Source: Pseudomonas sp. CROZ-RG-20F-R04-15
GTDB taxonomy: Bacteria; Pseudomonadota; Gammaproteobacteria; Pseudomonadales; Pseudomonadaceae
Assembly: GCF_022662375.1 (NCBI RefSeq)
Contig: NZ_JAKNQL010000008.1
Coordinates: 207,659 to 271,658 of the forward strand
Direction of reading: 5' to 3'
DNA length: 64,000 nt
In this document: in pieces, positions 1 to 8,536 of the stretch
How the letters are laid out: the number at the start of each line of letters is the position of its first letter
Position numbering within the stretch: position 1 is the stretch's first letter
Position numbers and translations under genes: made by a program
The notes under the pieces: model-generated
The model's database searches: none
What the model was told of the DNA's origin: nothing
The model's input: the letters and a program-made list of their open reading frames with translations, nothing else

Positions 1-995
1 TTGGCCGGCGCCGGTTTGTCCTCGGCAAACATGCGGTTGATTTCGTCCATGCGCTGGTACGGATTATCGATCGACTTGCCTTCGCCGAGCAGGGTCTGCG
101 CGACGTTTTCCAGGCTGAACGAAGGGAAACTCCAGGTCGCCGAACGCAAGGATTCAATGCCGTCGATGATCAACCGTCCCGCCGCCGAGGCGAAGTAGTG
201 ATTGCGACTGCCGTGTTCGCGCCATTGCATTTCTTCGCCACCACGACCGATTTTCAGCGGCACGCCGAGGCGCCGTGCGTGTTCGTGGAGGATGCGCAGG
301 TCGAACTGCACGACGTTCCAGCCGATGATCGCGTCGGGGTCGTGGCGGGCGAACCAGTCGTTGAGTTTCTTCAGAATGACCGTGCGTGAGTCGCAGTATT
401 CAAGGTCGAAGTCGACGATGCTGGCGTCGCCGTTCGGCGCACCGAGCATGTACACCTGACGTTCGCCGCAGCCTTCGAGGGCGATCGAATACAACTCGCC
501 GGTTTCGGTGGTTTCGATGTCCAGCGAGACCAGTCGCAGTCTCGGTCGGTAATCGGGGTCGGGTTTGAGCTGGGCGTTGAGCAATACGCCGTCGGCATCG
601 GGCGTGCCGCTGAACCGCACCGGTGCGGTGATGAAACGCTCCATCAGATAGCGTTCCGGCGGGCGAACGTCGGCTTCGAAGACGTCGACCCCGTTGCGAT
701 TGAGCGTGGTTTCCAGGCGCATCAATTGGCCGTGTTGCTGGCAATACAGCCCCAGCACCGGGCGATGCTCGAAATCCTGCAAGGCCAGCGGGCGCAGTTC
801 GACGTTCTTTTCGTCGTGCAGCAGACGTTCGGCCGCCGCGCGCTGCTCAGCGGGAATAAACGCCACCGACGGCTGATGCGGCAAGCGCACACGGCGCGGC
901 CCGGCGTCGGTCGCCAGCCAGAACTCGACTTCGGTGCCGGCCGCTGTGTCGCGCCAATGCCGGGTCAGGACGAAGCCCTGCGGTAAATCCACCAC
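1..995 (-). CDS. polB: DNA polymerase II, N-terminal part (cut by window edge)
   Basis: Family B DNA polymerase II, used in SOS-associated repair synthesis and replication restart. About 331 N-terminal residues are visible; the family is near 780 residues, so the polymerase half lies outside the window. The 3'-5' exonuclease motif I (DIET) sits near residue 159, and a motif-II-like stretch ([10 protein letters not shown]) follows. The start is inferred as GTG at 995 (a second GTG at 992 is in frame), because an AGG-containing ribosome site lies a few bases upstream and the protein then begins VDLPQGF, as polB products do. It is divergent from the CBS-domain gene. The reading frame is intact to the window edge. 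Confidence 0.9.
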   Translation of the reverse strand, partial: MVDLPQGFVLTRHWRDTAAGTEVEFWLATDAGPRRVRLPHQPSVAFIPAEQRAAAERLLHDEKNVELRPLALQDFEHRPVLGLYCQQHGQLMRLETTLNRNGVDVFEADVRPPERYLMERFITAPVRFSGTPDADGVLLNAQLKPDPDYRPRLRLVSLDIETTETGELYSIALEGCGERQVYMLGAPNGDASIVDFDLEYCDSRTVILKKLNDWFARHDPDAIIGWNVVQFDLRILHEHARRLGVPLKIGRGGEEMQWREHGSRNHYFASAAGRLIIDGIESLRSATWSFPSFSLENVAQTLLGEGKSIDNPYQRMDEINRMFAEDKPAPA

Positions 996-1190
996 TGCAA
1001 CCTCAGGAATTGAAACAGAGGGGCATTCTACGCGGCATTGCGTGGGATGACTCTGGCGATAAATCGGCGCCAACCACGGAAAAAACCGGCGAATGACGTT
1101 TTTTGCGTGTTATCTGCCGCTTTGCCACCTTGCCCTGCGCGCTTGCGTCTACGATGCTTGAATAACAACGACAACACCTGAGTAACCGCC

Positions 1191-1631
1191 ATGAAGACCG
1201 TCGCCCAACTGCTCAAGCTCAAAGATCAGAAAAATCAGGAAGTGCACCAGATCAAACCTGATCACATGGTGCTCGAAGCGCTGATGAAGATGGCCGAGAA
1301 AAACGTCGGTGCCTTGCTGGTGGTCGAAGACGATAAGGTGGTCGGCATCATCAGCGAGCGGGACTACGCGCGCAAACTGGTGCTGCATGGTCGCTCATCC
1401 GTGGGCACACCGGTGCGCGACATCATGGTGGCGAACGTGATCACCGTCGACACCCATCAAACCGTCGACACCTGCCTGGGCATCATGTCCGACAAACGCC
1501 TGCGGCACTTGCCGGTGGTCGAGAACGGCAAGCTGATCGGCTTGCTGTCGATCGGTGACCTGGTCAAGGAAGCGATTGCCGAACAGGCGGAGCTGATCAA
1601 GCAGCTGGAGCAGTACATTCGCGGGGAATAA
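1191..1631 (+). CDS. CBS-domain pair protein
   Basis: A 146-residue cytoplasmic protein made of two CBS domains (about residues 8-65 and 75-130) and a short helical tail. Such stand-alone pairs bind adenosyl compounds and act as energy or redox sensors, but the partner is unknown here. The HLPVVENGKLIGLLSIGDLVK stretch near the C-terminus is typical of a second CBS repeat. It is a single gene, divergent from polB and followed by a palindromic repeat. No promoter could be assigned. Confidence 0.85.
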   Translation: MKTVAQLLKLKDQKNQEVHQIKPDHMVLEALMKMAEKNVGALLVVEDDKVVGIISERDYARKLVLHGRSSVGTPVRDIMVANVITVDTHQTVDTCLGIMSDKRLRHLPVVENGKLIGLLSIGDLVKEAIAEQAELIKQLEQYIRGE

Positions 1632-1660
1632 ATCCCAAAGACACCGCCGCCCCCTGTCCT

Positions 1661-1745
1661 GATCGTTCCCACGCTCCGCGTGGGAATGCCTCCTTTGACG
1701 CTCTGCGTCCCGGGCTGCGTTACCACGCAGAGCGTGGGAACGATC
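1661..1745. repeat. palindromic repeat, GATCGTTCCCACGC family
   Basis: An 85-bp inverted repeat. It starts GATCGTTCCCACGCTCCGCG and ends with the reverse complement of that arm, with a second internal stem. A sister copy lies at 50416-50522. It fills the gap between the CBS gene and a convergent GST gene and may act as a bidirectional terminator. Confidence 0.85.
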
Positions 1746-1753
1746 ATCGTCGG

Positions 1754-2377
1754 TCAGGACGGCCAATGCCGGGCAAACACCGGTGCCAGCACCGGGTGCC
1801 GGTCAATCCGCTGCAACCACGCAGAAAACCCCGGTCGCGTCTGACGCAAATGCTCGCGGCTCCCTGCCCAACGCGTCACCACTGCCGCCAGCACATCCAG
1901 TGCCCCCGGCGTTTCGTCATCCAGATACAGCTCGGCGGAAAACTGGTCGGCAAACACCTCCCAACTCCAGTGCAATCGCTCACGCGCGCCGGCCACCAGA
2001 TTCTGCCGCGAGGCTTCGTCGGGCATCAGCAGCCAGCGCTCCGGATAATCGATGACGCCGATCGCCGCATAACAGTTGCTGACGATGTAGACCAGACCGC
2101 GAATCGCCTGATCGCGATCCTCCGCTTTGGCTGGCAGCAGGCCGGACTTGGGAAACGTCAGGCCCAGATGAATCAGGATCGCCGCACTCTCGGTGATGGC
2201 GCTGCCATCGGGCAGTTGCAACGTCGGTATCTGCTTGAGTGGATTGAGCTGCGCCAGCGCCTCGGCGGCTTCGGTGCTGGCTTCGATATCAATGAAGCGG
2301 TAAGCGATCTGGCACAGTTCCAGCGCCGCTTCGATGGCCGCTGCGCCTGAATTTCTGTGCCCGTAGAGCTGGTACAT
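1754..2377 (-). CDS. glutathione S-transferase family protein
   Basis: A 207-residue cytosolic GST. The N-terminal thioredoxin-like domain begins MYQLYGHRNSGAA, with a Ser10 in the usual catalytic position. The QIPTL cis-proline segment and ITESAAI glutathione-binding segment follow, then an all-helical C-terminal domain from about residue 90. The start at 2377 is preferred over an upstream in-frame ATG (2530) because family members begin just before the first beta strand and a G-rich ribosome site precedes it. The substrate is unknown. It faces the CBS gene, with the palindromic repeat between them. Confidence 0.85.
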   Translation of the reverse strand: MYQLYGHRNSGAAAIEAALELCQIAYRFIDIEASTEAAEALAQLNPLKQIPTLQLPDGSAITESAAILIHLGLTFPKSGLLPAKAEDRDQAIRGLVYIVSNCYAAIGVIDYPERWLLMPDEASRQNLVAGARERLHWSWEVFADQFSAELYLDDETPGALDVLAAVVTRWAGSREHLRQTRPGFSAWLQRIDRHPVLAPVFARHWPS

Positions 2378-2826
2378 ATCCAATCCCCCCGAAAAGGCCA
2401 TTGCCACAGGGTAGATGGCTGTAGCGCGGGTGTAGAAATAATCTGTCTGTGTATCGGTTTTGGCACGGTTTTCCCATGCACTCGCGACTTGCGAATTCAA
2501 ACCTCGCAAAACAGCGCTGGCGGTGCCCATCCCGCACCAAGAGCAATCATCGAACGCTATCCGCGTTCTTGTAAGGTGCGATACCGAACCAAAAGTTCGC
2601 GTATCCGAGCTGGCAACAAGGAGTTCACCGCGTGAATCTTCAAACGCTCTGCCGCATCACAACCTCTTTGCATTTATCCGTTCGCCGCCGAGTTCATTCG
2701 AACAGTCCCGGCTGCCTTCACACTTACTTTATTACCTGACACCTCGACAGCGCACTGCGTTCGGCAATGAGTCATTGGCCGACGGCAGCGTGCTATTTAT
2801 TTTTTAAATAAGACTCGGGCAGTTAT

Positions 2827-2845
2827 TGCACGAATGCAGTGTGCA
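2827..2845. promoter_or_regulatory. TGCAC-N9-GTGCA dyad, possible activator site
   Basis: A perfect 5-bp inverted repeat with a 9-bp spacer, about 400 bp upstream of the sigma54-like promoter. The canonical NtrC site has a 7-bp spacer between the same half-sites, so this is at best a relative. A separate TGCACCA half-site lies at 2895-2901. Confidence 0.25.
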
Positions 2846-3234
2846 TTGAACGACAGCAGGATTGTCGAACAATAACTTTCAGCGCCATTGCAAGTGCACC
2901 AAAACTGCTCCACGGATTTGAACTATTCAATACTTCAAACAGCGATTTCATTTAAACAACAACAAGGAACATGCCCCGTGAGCCGCTAAAACATTGACCC
3001 GCACCAATTCAGTCCGCCGCGCACCAGCAAGTGCCCTGGCCGCCAGCTGCGCAGCCGCTCTATCCCGCCAACCCGCGGGATATGGCGCACAGCCTGACTC
3101 GCCTGTGAAAAAGCTCTCTCAACCGGAGTCACGGCAATCTGCGCGCCTTGGAAAAACCATGACGAGGGTAAAACTTATATAAATGCGACATGGGTAACAC
3201 TCATGAAATACGCACTCTACATTTCAGCAACATG

Positions 3235-3250
3235 TGGCACAGCGGTTGCT
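3235..3250 (+). promoter_or_regulatory. candidate sigma54 (-24/-12) promoter for the tonB cluster
   Basis: TGGCACAGCGGTTGCT matches the RpoN consensus TGGCACG-N4-TTGCW at all but one position, and the invariant GG and GC are exactly 10 bp apart. Transcription would start near 3260 and give a leader of about 230 nt before tonB. If real, the import genes answer to a sigma54 activator such as one for nitrogen or peptide supply. Confidence 0.55.
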
Positions 3251-3371
3251 ATGTGTAACAAGCATGAGACACCGACCGTTGTCTTAGGCAATAGAAGAAC
3301 AACCAGGGAATGGCTGATGAACAGACGAAATCGATAGCGCCAAGCCAGTAAGTTTGCACAAGCCTTGTTCA

Positions 3372-3391
3372 CCGGATAGTTCAACTATCGG
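3372..3391 (+). other. hairpin in the tonB leader
   Basis: CCGGATAGTTCAACTATCGG is a near-perfect inverted repeat between the candidate sigma54 start and tonB. There is no U-tract, so it is not a terminator. It could be a protein-binding dyad or an RNA stem. Confidence 0.3.
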
Positions 3392-3490
3392 CTTCTGCAC
3401 ACCTTGAAGAAAGTTACACCCACCCACTCGAACATCAGCCAAATGTTCGGACGGCACCTTATTGCCCTTCATCCACCCGAGGGAGCTTTA

Positions 3491-4309
3491 ATGAACGATG
3501 CGGTAAAGCACAGAACCCTGCCGGGGTCGTTGCGGGAAGCGCCAATTCCGCCGCCTCCGGGCAGGCCGGCCTTCAAAGCCAATACCTCACAACCCGGCGG
3601 TCTGAATAAACAGCAGATGGTGTTGCTGGTGGCTGTGTCGGCGCTGATACACGGCGGTGCCTGGTGGTTTCTCCAGCAGTCCAGAACCGAGCCATTGCCA
3701 ACGCCGCCGCAGATTCCGGAAATGACCGTCGAGCTGACCAGCCCGACACCACCGGCACCGCCTACCCCGGAACCGCCACCGCCGCCGCCTCCCCCACCGG
3801 AGCCGGAACAACCGGTGGAAGACGAAGATGCGGTCAAGCCACCACCGAAACCGGTGGAGAAACCCAAGCCGATCGAAAAACCGAAACCGGTCGAGAAGCC
3901 GAAACCGGTGAAAAAGGTCGAGCCGCCGAAAGCTCCACCGGCCCCGGCACAACCGGCTGCACCCGCTGCGCCAGCCACCCCGAGCGCGCCACCGGCCCCT
4001 GCCGCCGCGCCAGGTCCGGTGAAGGAGTCGGCAGCCGTTTCCGGCCTCGCCAGTCTTGGCAACCCGCCACCGGAATACCCGTCGCTGGCCCTGCGACGCA
4101 ACTGGGAAGGCAGCGTGGTGCTGCGCATTCAGGTGCTCGCCAACGGTCGCGCAGGATCAGTGACGGTGACCAAATCCAGTGGCAAGCCGCAACTGGATGA
4201 CGCCGCTGTCGCTGCGGTGAAGAACTGGAAGTTTATTCCGGCCAAACGCGGTGAAACGCCGATCGACGGCTTCGCCACGCAGACCATCGATTTCAAATTG
4301 CCGCAATAA
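3491..4309 (+). CDS. tonB: TonB family energy-transducing protein
   Basis: A 272-residue TonB. It couples the inner-membrane proton gradient to outer-membrane receptors. It has a 42-residue cytoplasmic tail, one membrane segment at about 42-60 with the S50-x3-H54 pair used for ExbB contact, a proline-rich spacer with PEP/KPKP repeats (about 80-180), and a C-terminal domain from about 190 that begins with the YPSLALRR motif and ends in the TIDFKLPQ strand. The start at 3491 follows GAGGGAG six bases upstream; an earlier in-frame codon at 3404 lacks this. exbB begins 49 bp downstream. This set is probably an accessory TonB system for the receptor at 5672. Confidence 0.92.
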   Translation: MNDAVKHRTLPGSLREAPIPPPPGRPAFKANTSQPGGLNKQQMVLLVAVSALIHGGAWWFLQQSRTEPLPTPPQIPEMTVELTSPTPPAPPTPEPPPPPPPPPEPEQPVEDEDAVKPPPKPVEKPKPIEKPKPVEKPKPVKKVEPPKAPPAPAQPAAPAAPATPSAPPAPAAAPGPVKESAAVSGLASLGNPPPEYPSLALRRNWEGSVVLRIQVLANGRAGSVTVTKSSGKPQLDDAAVAAVKNWKFIPAKRGETPIDGFATQTIDFKLPQ

Positions 4310-4358
4310 CCGAACGCTCAATCAACGCACAACCGAATAACGCAAGCGAGGTATCACC

Positions 4359-5063
4359 ATGAACGATTTGTCTTCGATGATTGTCCCCGGCGTGCTCTGG
4401 GGTCTGGTGCTGTTTTCCGTGGTCAGCTGGGCGATCCTGCTGGTCAAGTCGGCGCAGTACCTGCGCCAGAAAGCGCAGAACAAGCAGTTCACTAAAGCCT
4501 TCTGGGGCGCGCCGGATCTGCTCACCGCCGCCGAACACGCCAGCCAGTATCCTGGTTCGCTGGCGCGCATCGCCAGCAGCGGTTTCGAAGCGCTGCTGGT
4601 GGAAGATTCGCCGCGCACCACGCAGCAATTGGCGCACACCATCAACCGTTCGGATCGCCTCGAGCGCAACCTGCGCCAGCAGATCCAGAAGGAACGCCGC
4701 TCGCTGGAAAACGGCCAGGCAATCCTCGCCAGTATCGGCAGCACCGCGCCGTTCATTGGTTTGTTCGGCACCGTGTGGGGAATCATGGAAGCGCTGAAAA
4801 GCATCGGCGAAACCGGTTCAGCCAGCCTGGAAGCGGTGGCAGGTCCGATCGGTCACGCACTGATCGCCACCGGCGTGGGTATCGCCGTCGCCGTACCGGC
4901 GGTGCTGATTTACAACTTTTTCCTGCGTCGTCTGAAACTCGCTTCGGCAGACATGGATGACTTCGCACACGACTTCGACGCCCTCGCCTCGCGCAGCGCG
5001 TTTTCCATCAGCCGCCAGGCCATCGCCAGCAAAACCACAGCCGCCGTGCGGGAGGCCAGCTGA
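4359..5063 (+). CDS. exbB: TonB-system proton channel subunit ExbB
   Basis: A 234-residue MotA/TolQ/ExbB family inner-membrane protein. It has a first membrane helix at about 8-28, a cytoplasmic loop, and two C-terminal helices (about 127-150 and 165-190). The GSTAPFIGLFGTVWGIMEAL stretch and the following GPIGHALIATGVGIAVAVPA segment are the conserved channel helices. Its stop overlaps the exbD start (TGATG), which implies coupled translation. With ExbD and TonB it forms the motor for active uptake through TonB-dependent receptors. Confidence 0.93.
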   Translation: MNDLSSMIVPGVLWGLVLFSVVSWAILLVKSAQYLRQKAQNKQFTKAFWGAPDLLTAAEHASQYPGSLARIASSGFEALLVEDSPRTTQQLAHTINRSDRLERNLRQQIQKERRSLENGQAILASIGSTAPFIGLFGTVWGIMEALKSIGETGSASLEAVAGPIGHALIATGVGIAVAVPAVLIYNFFLRRLKLASADMDDFAHDFDALASRSAFSISRQAIASKTTAAVREAS

Positions 5064-5464
5064 TGTCTTTTTCTACTCAGGACAGCGATGAAGTGCTCAG
5101 CGAAATGAACGTCACGCCACTGGTCGATGTGATGCTCGTGCTGCTGGTGGTGTTCATCGTCACCGCGCCGCTGATGACCAACGCAATCAAGGTCAACCTG
5201 CCAAAAACCGACGCCGTCGCCCCCGCCGAGAAGAAAGACCCGGTGGTGGTCAGCGTCGATCAGGACGGCAAGTTCTATCTGGCGAAAACCGAGCTGGCCC
5301 CGGAATCGCTGGAAGCCAGCCTTAAAGAGGTCAAGGCCAAGGACGCCGAAGTCCGCGTGCAGCTGCAGGCCGACTCCGCCGTCAATTACGGCCAGGTGGC
5401 CAAGGCCATGGCGTCGATCGAACGCTCGGGCATTACCAAGATTTCGGTGATGACCACCCATTGA
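5063..5464 (+). CDS. exbD: TonB-system proton channel subunit ExbD
   Basis: A 133-residue ExbD/TolR protein with a single N-terminal membrane helix (about 20-40) followed by a periplasmic domain. Asp22, in PLVDVMLVLLVVF, corresponds to the proton-carrying aspartate of the family. The start overlaps the end of exbB. A 207-bp gap then leads to the receptor gene. The order tonB-exbB-exbD followed by a receptor suggests the motor is dedicated to that receptor, although such sets can serve several receptors. Confidence 0.93.
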   Translation: MSFSTQDSDEVLSEMNVTPLVDVMLVLLVVFIVTAPLMTNAIKVNLPKTDAVAPAEKKDPVVVSVDQDGKFYLAKTELAPESLEASLKEVKAKDAEVRVQLQADSAVNYGQVAKAMASIERSGITKISVMTTH

Positions 5465-5671
5465 GTGCGGTGGCGGGCGCGCCTTGAGGGACACGCCCGC
5501 CACCGTTCGCTGACTCCCGTCGCAACCAGCCGACCGAAAAAACGCCACGCGTCTTCGGAGGGGATCGGCTTGCTTGAAGAAAGTGGTTTTCCGCACGCGG
5601 TATCACCGATAGCGGAGCAATGAGGGGCTCACAAGGCCAATTCGATAACGTCTAAAAAGTCGGAAATAACC

Positions 5672-8383
5672 ATGCTGATGAACACTCCACGCTTCACGCT
5701 CAAACCCTTGGTGGCAACGATTTCTCGCCACCGTTTTGTTCCGTTGTATCTGGTGGCCATGGGGATGGGCGCCGGGACTGTGCAGGCGGCCGAGGACGAC
5801 AACGCTGCCGTCCCGGCAGCTGCGGCGGTGGCTGCGCCAACCACGCAACTGCAACGGGTGGAAGTGACCGGTTCGGCGATTCGCCGGGTCGATGCGGAAA
5901 CGGCGGTGCCGATCACCATTCTCAAGGCCGATGAGCTGCGCAAACAGGGCGTGACCACCACCGCCGAACTGGTGCAGCGCATCACCGGCAGCCAGTCGAT
6001 CAACAACAGCGCCGGCTCCGTGGGCGCGGCGACTGGCGGCGCCTCGTTCGCCGACATGCGCGGCATCGGCGCGAACAAGACGCTGGTGCTGCTCAACGGT
6101 CGACGTCTGGCCAACAACGCCTTGTCGGGGACCAACTCGGCCGGCGGCGCGGTGGATCTGAACATGATCCCGTTTGCCGCCATCGAGCGCGTCGAAGTGC
6201 TGCGCGACGGCGCCTCGGCCCTGTACGGCACCGACGCCATCGGCGGTGTGATCAACTTCATCACCAAGAAATCCCTGACTGACGGCCAATTGACCCTCGG
6301 CGGCGAAACCCCGACCCACAGCGGCGGCGGTGCGACCAAGGACATGAGCGCCAGTTGGGGCTACGGCGATCTGGAGGAGGACCGCTTCAACGTCCTTGGC
6401 GTGTTCAACTACAACAAGCAGCAGAACCTCGACGCCAACGACCGCTCCTTCGCCACCGACTACGCGCCCGGTCGCGGTCTCGATCAGACTTCGGGCACCG
6501 CGTTCCCCGGCAACTACAGCCAGAACGGCAACGCGACCAACCCGTTGGCCAACAGCAATTGCAACGGCCCCAACCTGATCGCCCGCGACGGCTTGTGCCG
6601 CTTCAGTACCCGTGAATTCATCGACCTGGTGCCGCAAACCGAGAAGACCTCGTTCTTCGGCAAGACCACCGGCAAGCTCGGCGACGATCACAACGTCAAC
6701 CTCGAATACTTCTGGTCGCGCAACAACAACGCCACGGCGGTCGGCCCTGCGCCGTTGACCGGTCTGAGCCTCGACGGCTCATCGCCCTACTACCCCGGCA
6801 ATGGCATCACCCCGGCACCGACCGATTTCGCCCTCGACCCGACGCAACCGGTCGATGTGAACTGGCGTGAAACTGCTGCCGGCCCGCGCGAATCGAAAGA
6901 CCAGAACACCAGCCAGCGCTTCTTGCTCAGCTTCGATGGCTTGGTCGGTGGCTGGGATTACAACGTCGGCGCCTCGTACAACCAGAACAAAATCGTCTCC
7001 AGCGTCACCAGCGGTTATGTCAGCGATCAGGCAATGATCGACGGTCTGGCCAGCGGTTTGCTCAACCCGTTCGGCCCACAGTCCGCCGCCGGTCAGCAAT
7101 ACATCGATAACGCGGCGTATCACGGCGCTTACTCCACTGCTGTGGGTCGTGTAGCCGGTTTCGATGGTCGTATCAGCCGTGAAATCGGCGATTGGTTCGG
7201 TGCCGGCCCTTCCGGTCTGGCCCTGGGTGGCGAGTACCGCAAAGAGAAATTCCACCAGGACTTCGAGTCCTTCGCCGGCGACATCCAGAGCCTCGGCATC
7301 GACCCGGCCGGCAGTGTCGAAGGTGACCGCAGCGTCAAAGCTGCCTACGCGGAAATCAACGTGCCGGTGCTCGACAGCCTCGAACTGTCCGCCGCCGTGC
7401 GTCACGACAAATACAGCGACTTCGGCAGCACCACCAACCCGAAATACTCGTTCCGTTATCAGCCATTGAAAGAGTTGGTGGTGCGTGGCGCCTACAGCGA
7501 AGGCTTCCGTGCGCCATCGCTGTACGAGCTGTATTCGCCGCGCAGCATCACCTACACCCAGGGCTACTACAACGACCCGGTGCTGTGTACCGGCGGCGTG
7601 GTACAACCGGGCGGCAACGGCGGCCGCGATTGCGGTCAGCAGTTCCTCAACCAGATCGGCGGCAACGAAGACCTGGCCCCGGAGAAGGCGCGCAACGTGA
7701 CCCTCGGCTTCGTCTATCAGCCGATCAACAACCTCTCGGTGGGTCTGGATTTCTGGTGGATTCACATTTCCAACCAGATCCAGCCATTCCCGGAATCCAC
7801 CGTGTTTGATCAGGCCGGCTCCTATCAGGACCGTTTTGTGCGCAACGCCGATGGCACGCTCAACTACATCGTCACCGGCAACGCCAACCTCGGCATCGTC
7901 GAAACCAACGGTGTCGACGTGTCGCTGGATTACCGCTTCCCGAACACGCCGTACGGTCAGTTCGGTCTGGGCCTGCAAGGCACCTATGTTGACGAGTACG
8001 ACTTCCAGAGCACCATCAAAGGCCCGTTCACCGACAAGGTCGGCGACTTCGAAGGTGACGGCGTGATCGCGCGCTGGAAGCATAACCTCACCGGCAGCTG
8101 GACCTTCGGCGCGGCGCGGGCAGCACTGACCAACCGCTTCACCACCGGCTACAACGACTACGACCGCGATACCCACGCGCGCGTGGCGTCGTATTCAGTG
8201 TGGGACCTGTCGGCCGGTTACACCTTCAACAAGGTGCTGGATGTCGATGCCGGGATGAAGAACGTGTTTGACCGCAATCCGCCGTTTTCCAACCAGGCTT
8301 ACAACTTCCAGAGCGGCTATGACCCGCGCTACACCGACCCGCTGGGCCGCACGTTATTTGCGCGCATGACTTACCACTTCTAA
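5672..8383 (+). CDS. TonB-dependent outer-membrane receptor, probably for peptides
   Basis: A 903-residue outer-membrane receptor. The signal peptide has a long basic n-region and ends near VQA-AEDD (about residue 38). The plug follows directly (LQRVEVTGSAIRR, then NKTLVLLNGRRL and RVEVLRDGASALYGTDAIGG), so there is no N-terminal signalling domain. The barrel ends in the TYHF signature. Extracellular loops carry likely disulfide pairs (NSNCN with GLCRF; VLCTG with RDCGQQF). It lies between tonB-exbBD and yejABEF on the same strand. A peptide or peptide-like antibiotic ligand is inferred from that context alone; an iron chelate is the alternative. Confidence 0.85.
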   Translation: MLMNTPRFTLKPLVATISRHRFVPLYLVAMGMGAGTVQAAEDDNAAVPAAAAVAAPTTQLQRVEVTGSAIRRVDAETAVPITILKADELRKQGVTTTAELVQRITGSQSINNSAGSVGAATGGASFADMRGIGANKTLVLLNGRRLANNALSGTNSAGGAVDLNMIPFAAIERVEVLRDGASALYGTDAIGGVINFITKKSLTDGQLTLGGETPTHSGGGATKDMSASWGYGDLEEDRFNVLGVFNYNKQQNLDANDRSFATDYAPGRGLDQTSGTAFPGNYSQNGNATNPLANSNCNGPNLIARDGLCRFSTREFIDLVPQTEKTSFFGKTTGKLGDDHNVNLEYFWSRNNNATAVGPAPLTGLSLDGSSPYYPGNGITPAPTDFALDPTQPVDVNWRETAAGPRESKDQNTSQRFLLSFDGLVGGWDYNVGASYNQNKIVSSVTSGYVSDQAMIDGLASGLLNPFGPQSAAGQQYIDNAAYHGAYSTAVGRVAGFDGRISREIGDWFGAGPSGLALGGEYRKEKFHQDFESFAGDIQSLGIDPAGSVEGDRSVKAAYAEINVPVLDSLELSAAVRHDKYSDFGSTTNPKYSFRYQPLKELVVRGAYSEGFRAPSLYELYSPRSITYTQGYYNDPVLCTGGVVQPGGNGGRDCGQQFLNQIGGNEDLAPEKARNVTLGFVYQPINNLSVGLDFWWIHISNQIQPFPESTVFDQAGSYQDRFVRNADGTLNYIVTGNANLGIVETNGVDVSLDYRFPNTPYGQFGLGLQGTYVDEYDFQSTIKGPFTDKVGDFEGDGVIARWKHNLTGSWTFGAARAALTNRFTTGYNDYDRDTHARVASYSVWDLSAGYTFNKVLDVDAGMKNVFDRNPPFSNQAYNFQSGYDPRYTDPLGRTLFARMTYHF

Positions 8384-8408
8384 CCAGAAACAGAACACAT
8401 CTCCCCCT

Positions 8409-8495
8409 GTGGGAGCGAGCCTGCTCGCGAAAGCGGTGGATCAGCAAGAGAGATGTCGGCTGACAAGACGCCTTCGCGAGCAGGCTCGCTCCCAC
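8409..8495. repeat. REPIN (paired REP), 87 bp
   Basis: Two inverted copies of GTGGGAGCGAGCCTGCTCGC in head-to-head pairing, forming a long hairpin, in the gap between the receptor gene and yejA. It may partly insulate yejA from upstream transcription. Confidence 0.9.
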
Positions 8496-8536
8496 ATTGG
8501 GTCCGTGGACTTTCAGGGATTTTGAGGAGTGATTGC

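Larger units (their letters stand above)
2378..3490. other. long non-coding stretch upstream of tonB
   Basis: About 1.1 kb with no convincing gene. It is visibly richer in A and T than the flanks. Short open frames (for example 2460-2807 and 2994-3182) lack family features and good ribosome sites. It holds a candidate sigma54 promoter (3235-3250), a TGCAC-N9-GTGCA dyad (2827-2845), a TGCACCA half-site (2895-2901) and a leader hairpin (3372-3391). It is probably the control region of the tonB cluster; a small RNA cannot be excluded. Confidence 0.6.

Noticed and set aside
2460..2807. 115-codon frame in the region upstream of tonB
   Set aside because: It overlaps the 5' side of the GST gene region, shows no domain and lacks a ribosome site; the region looks regulatory.
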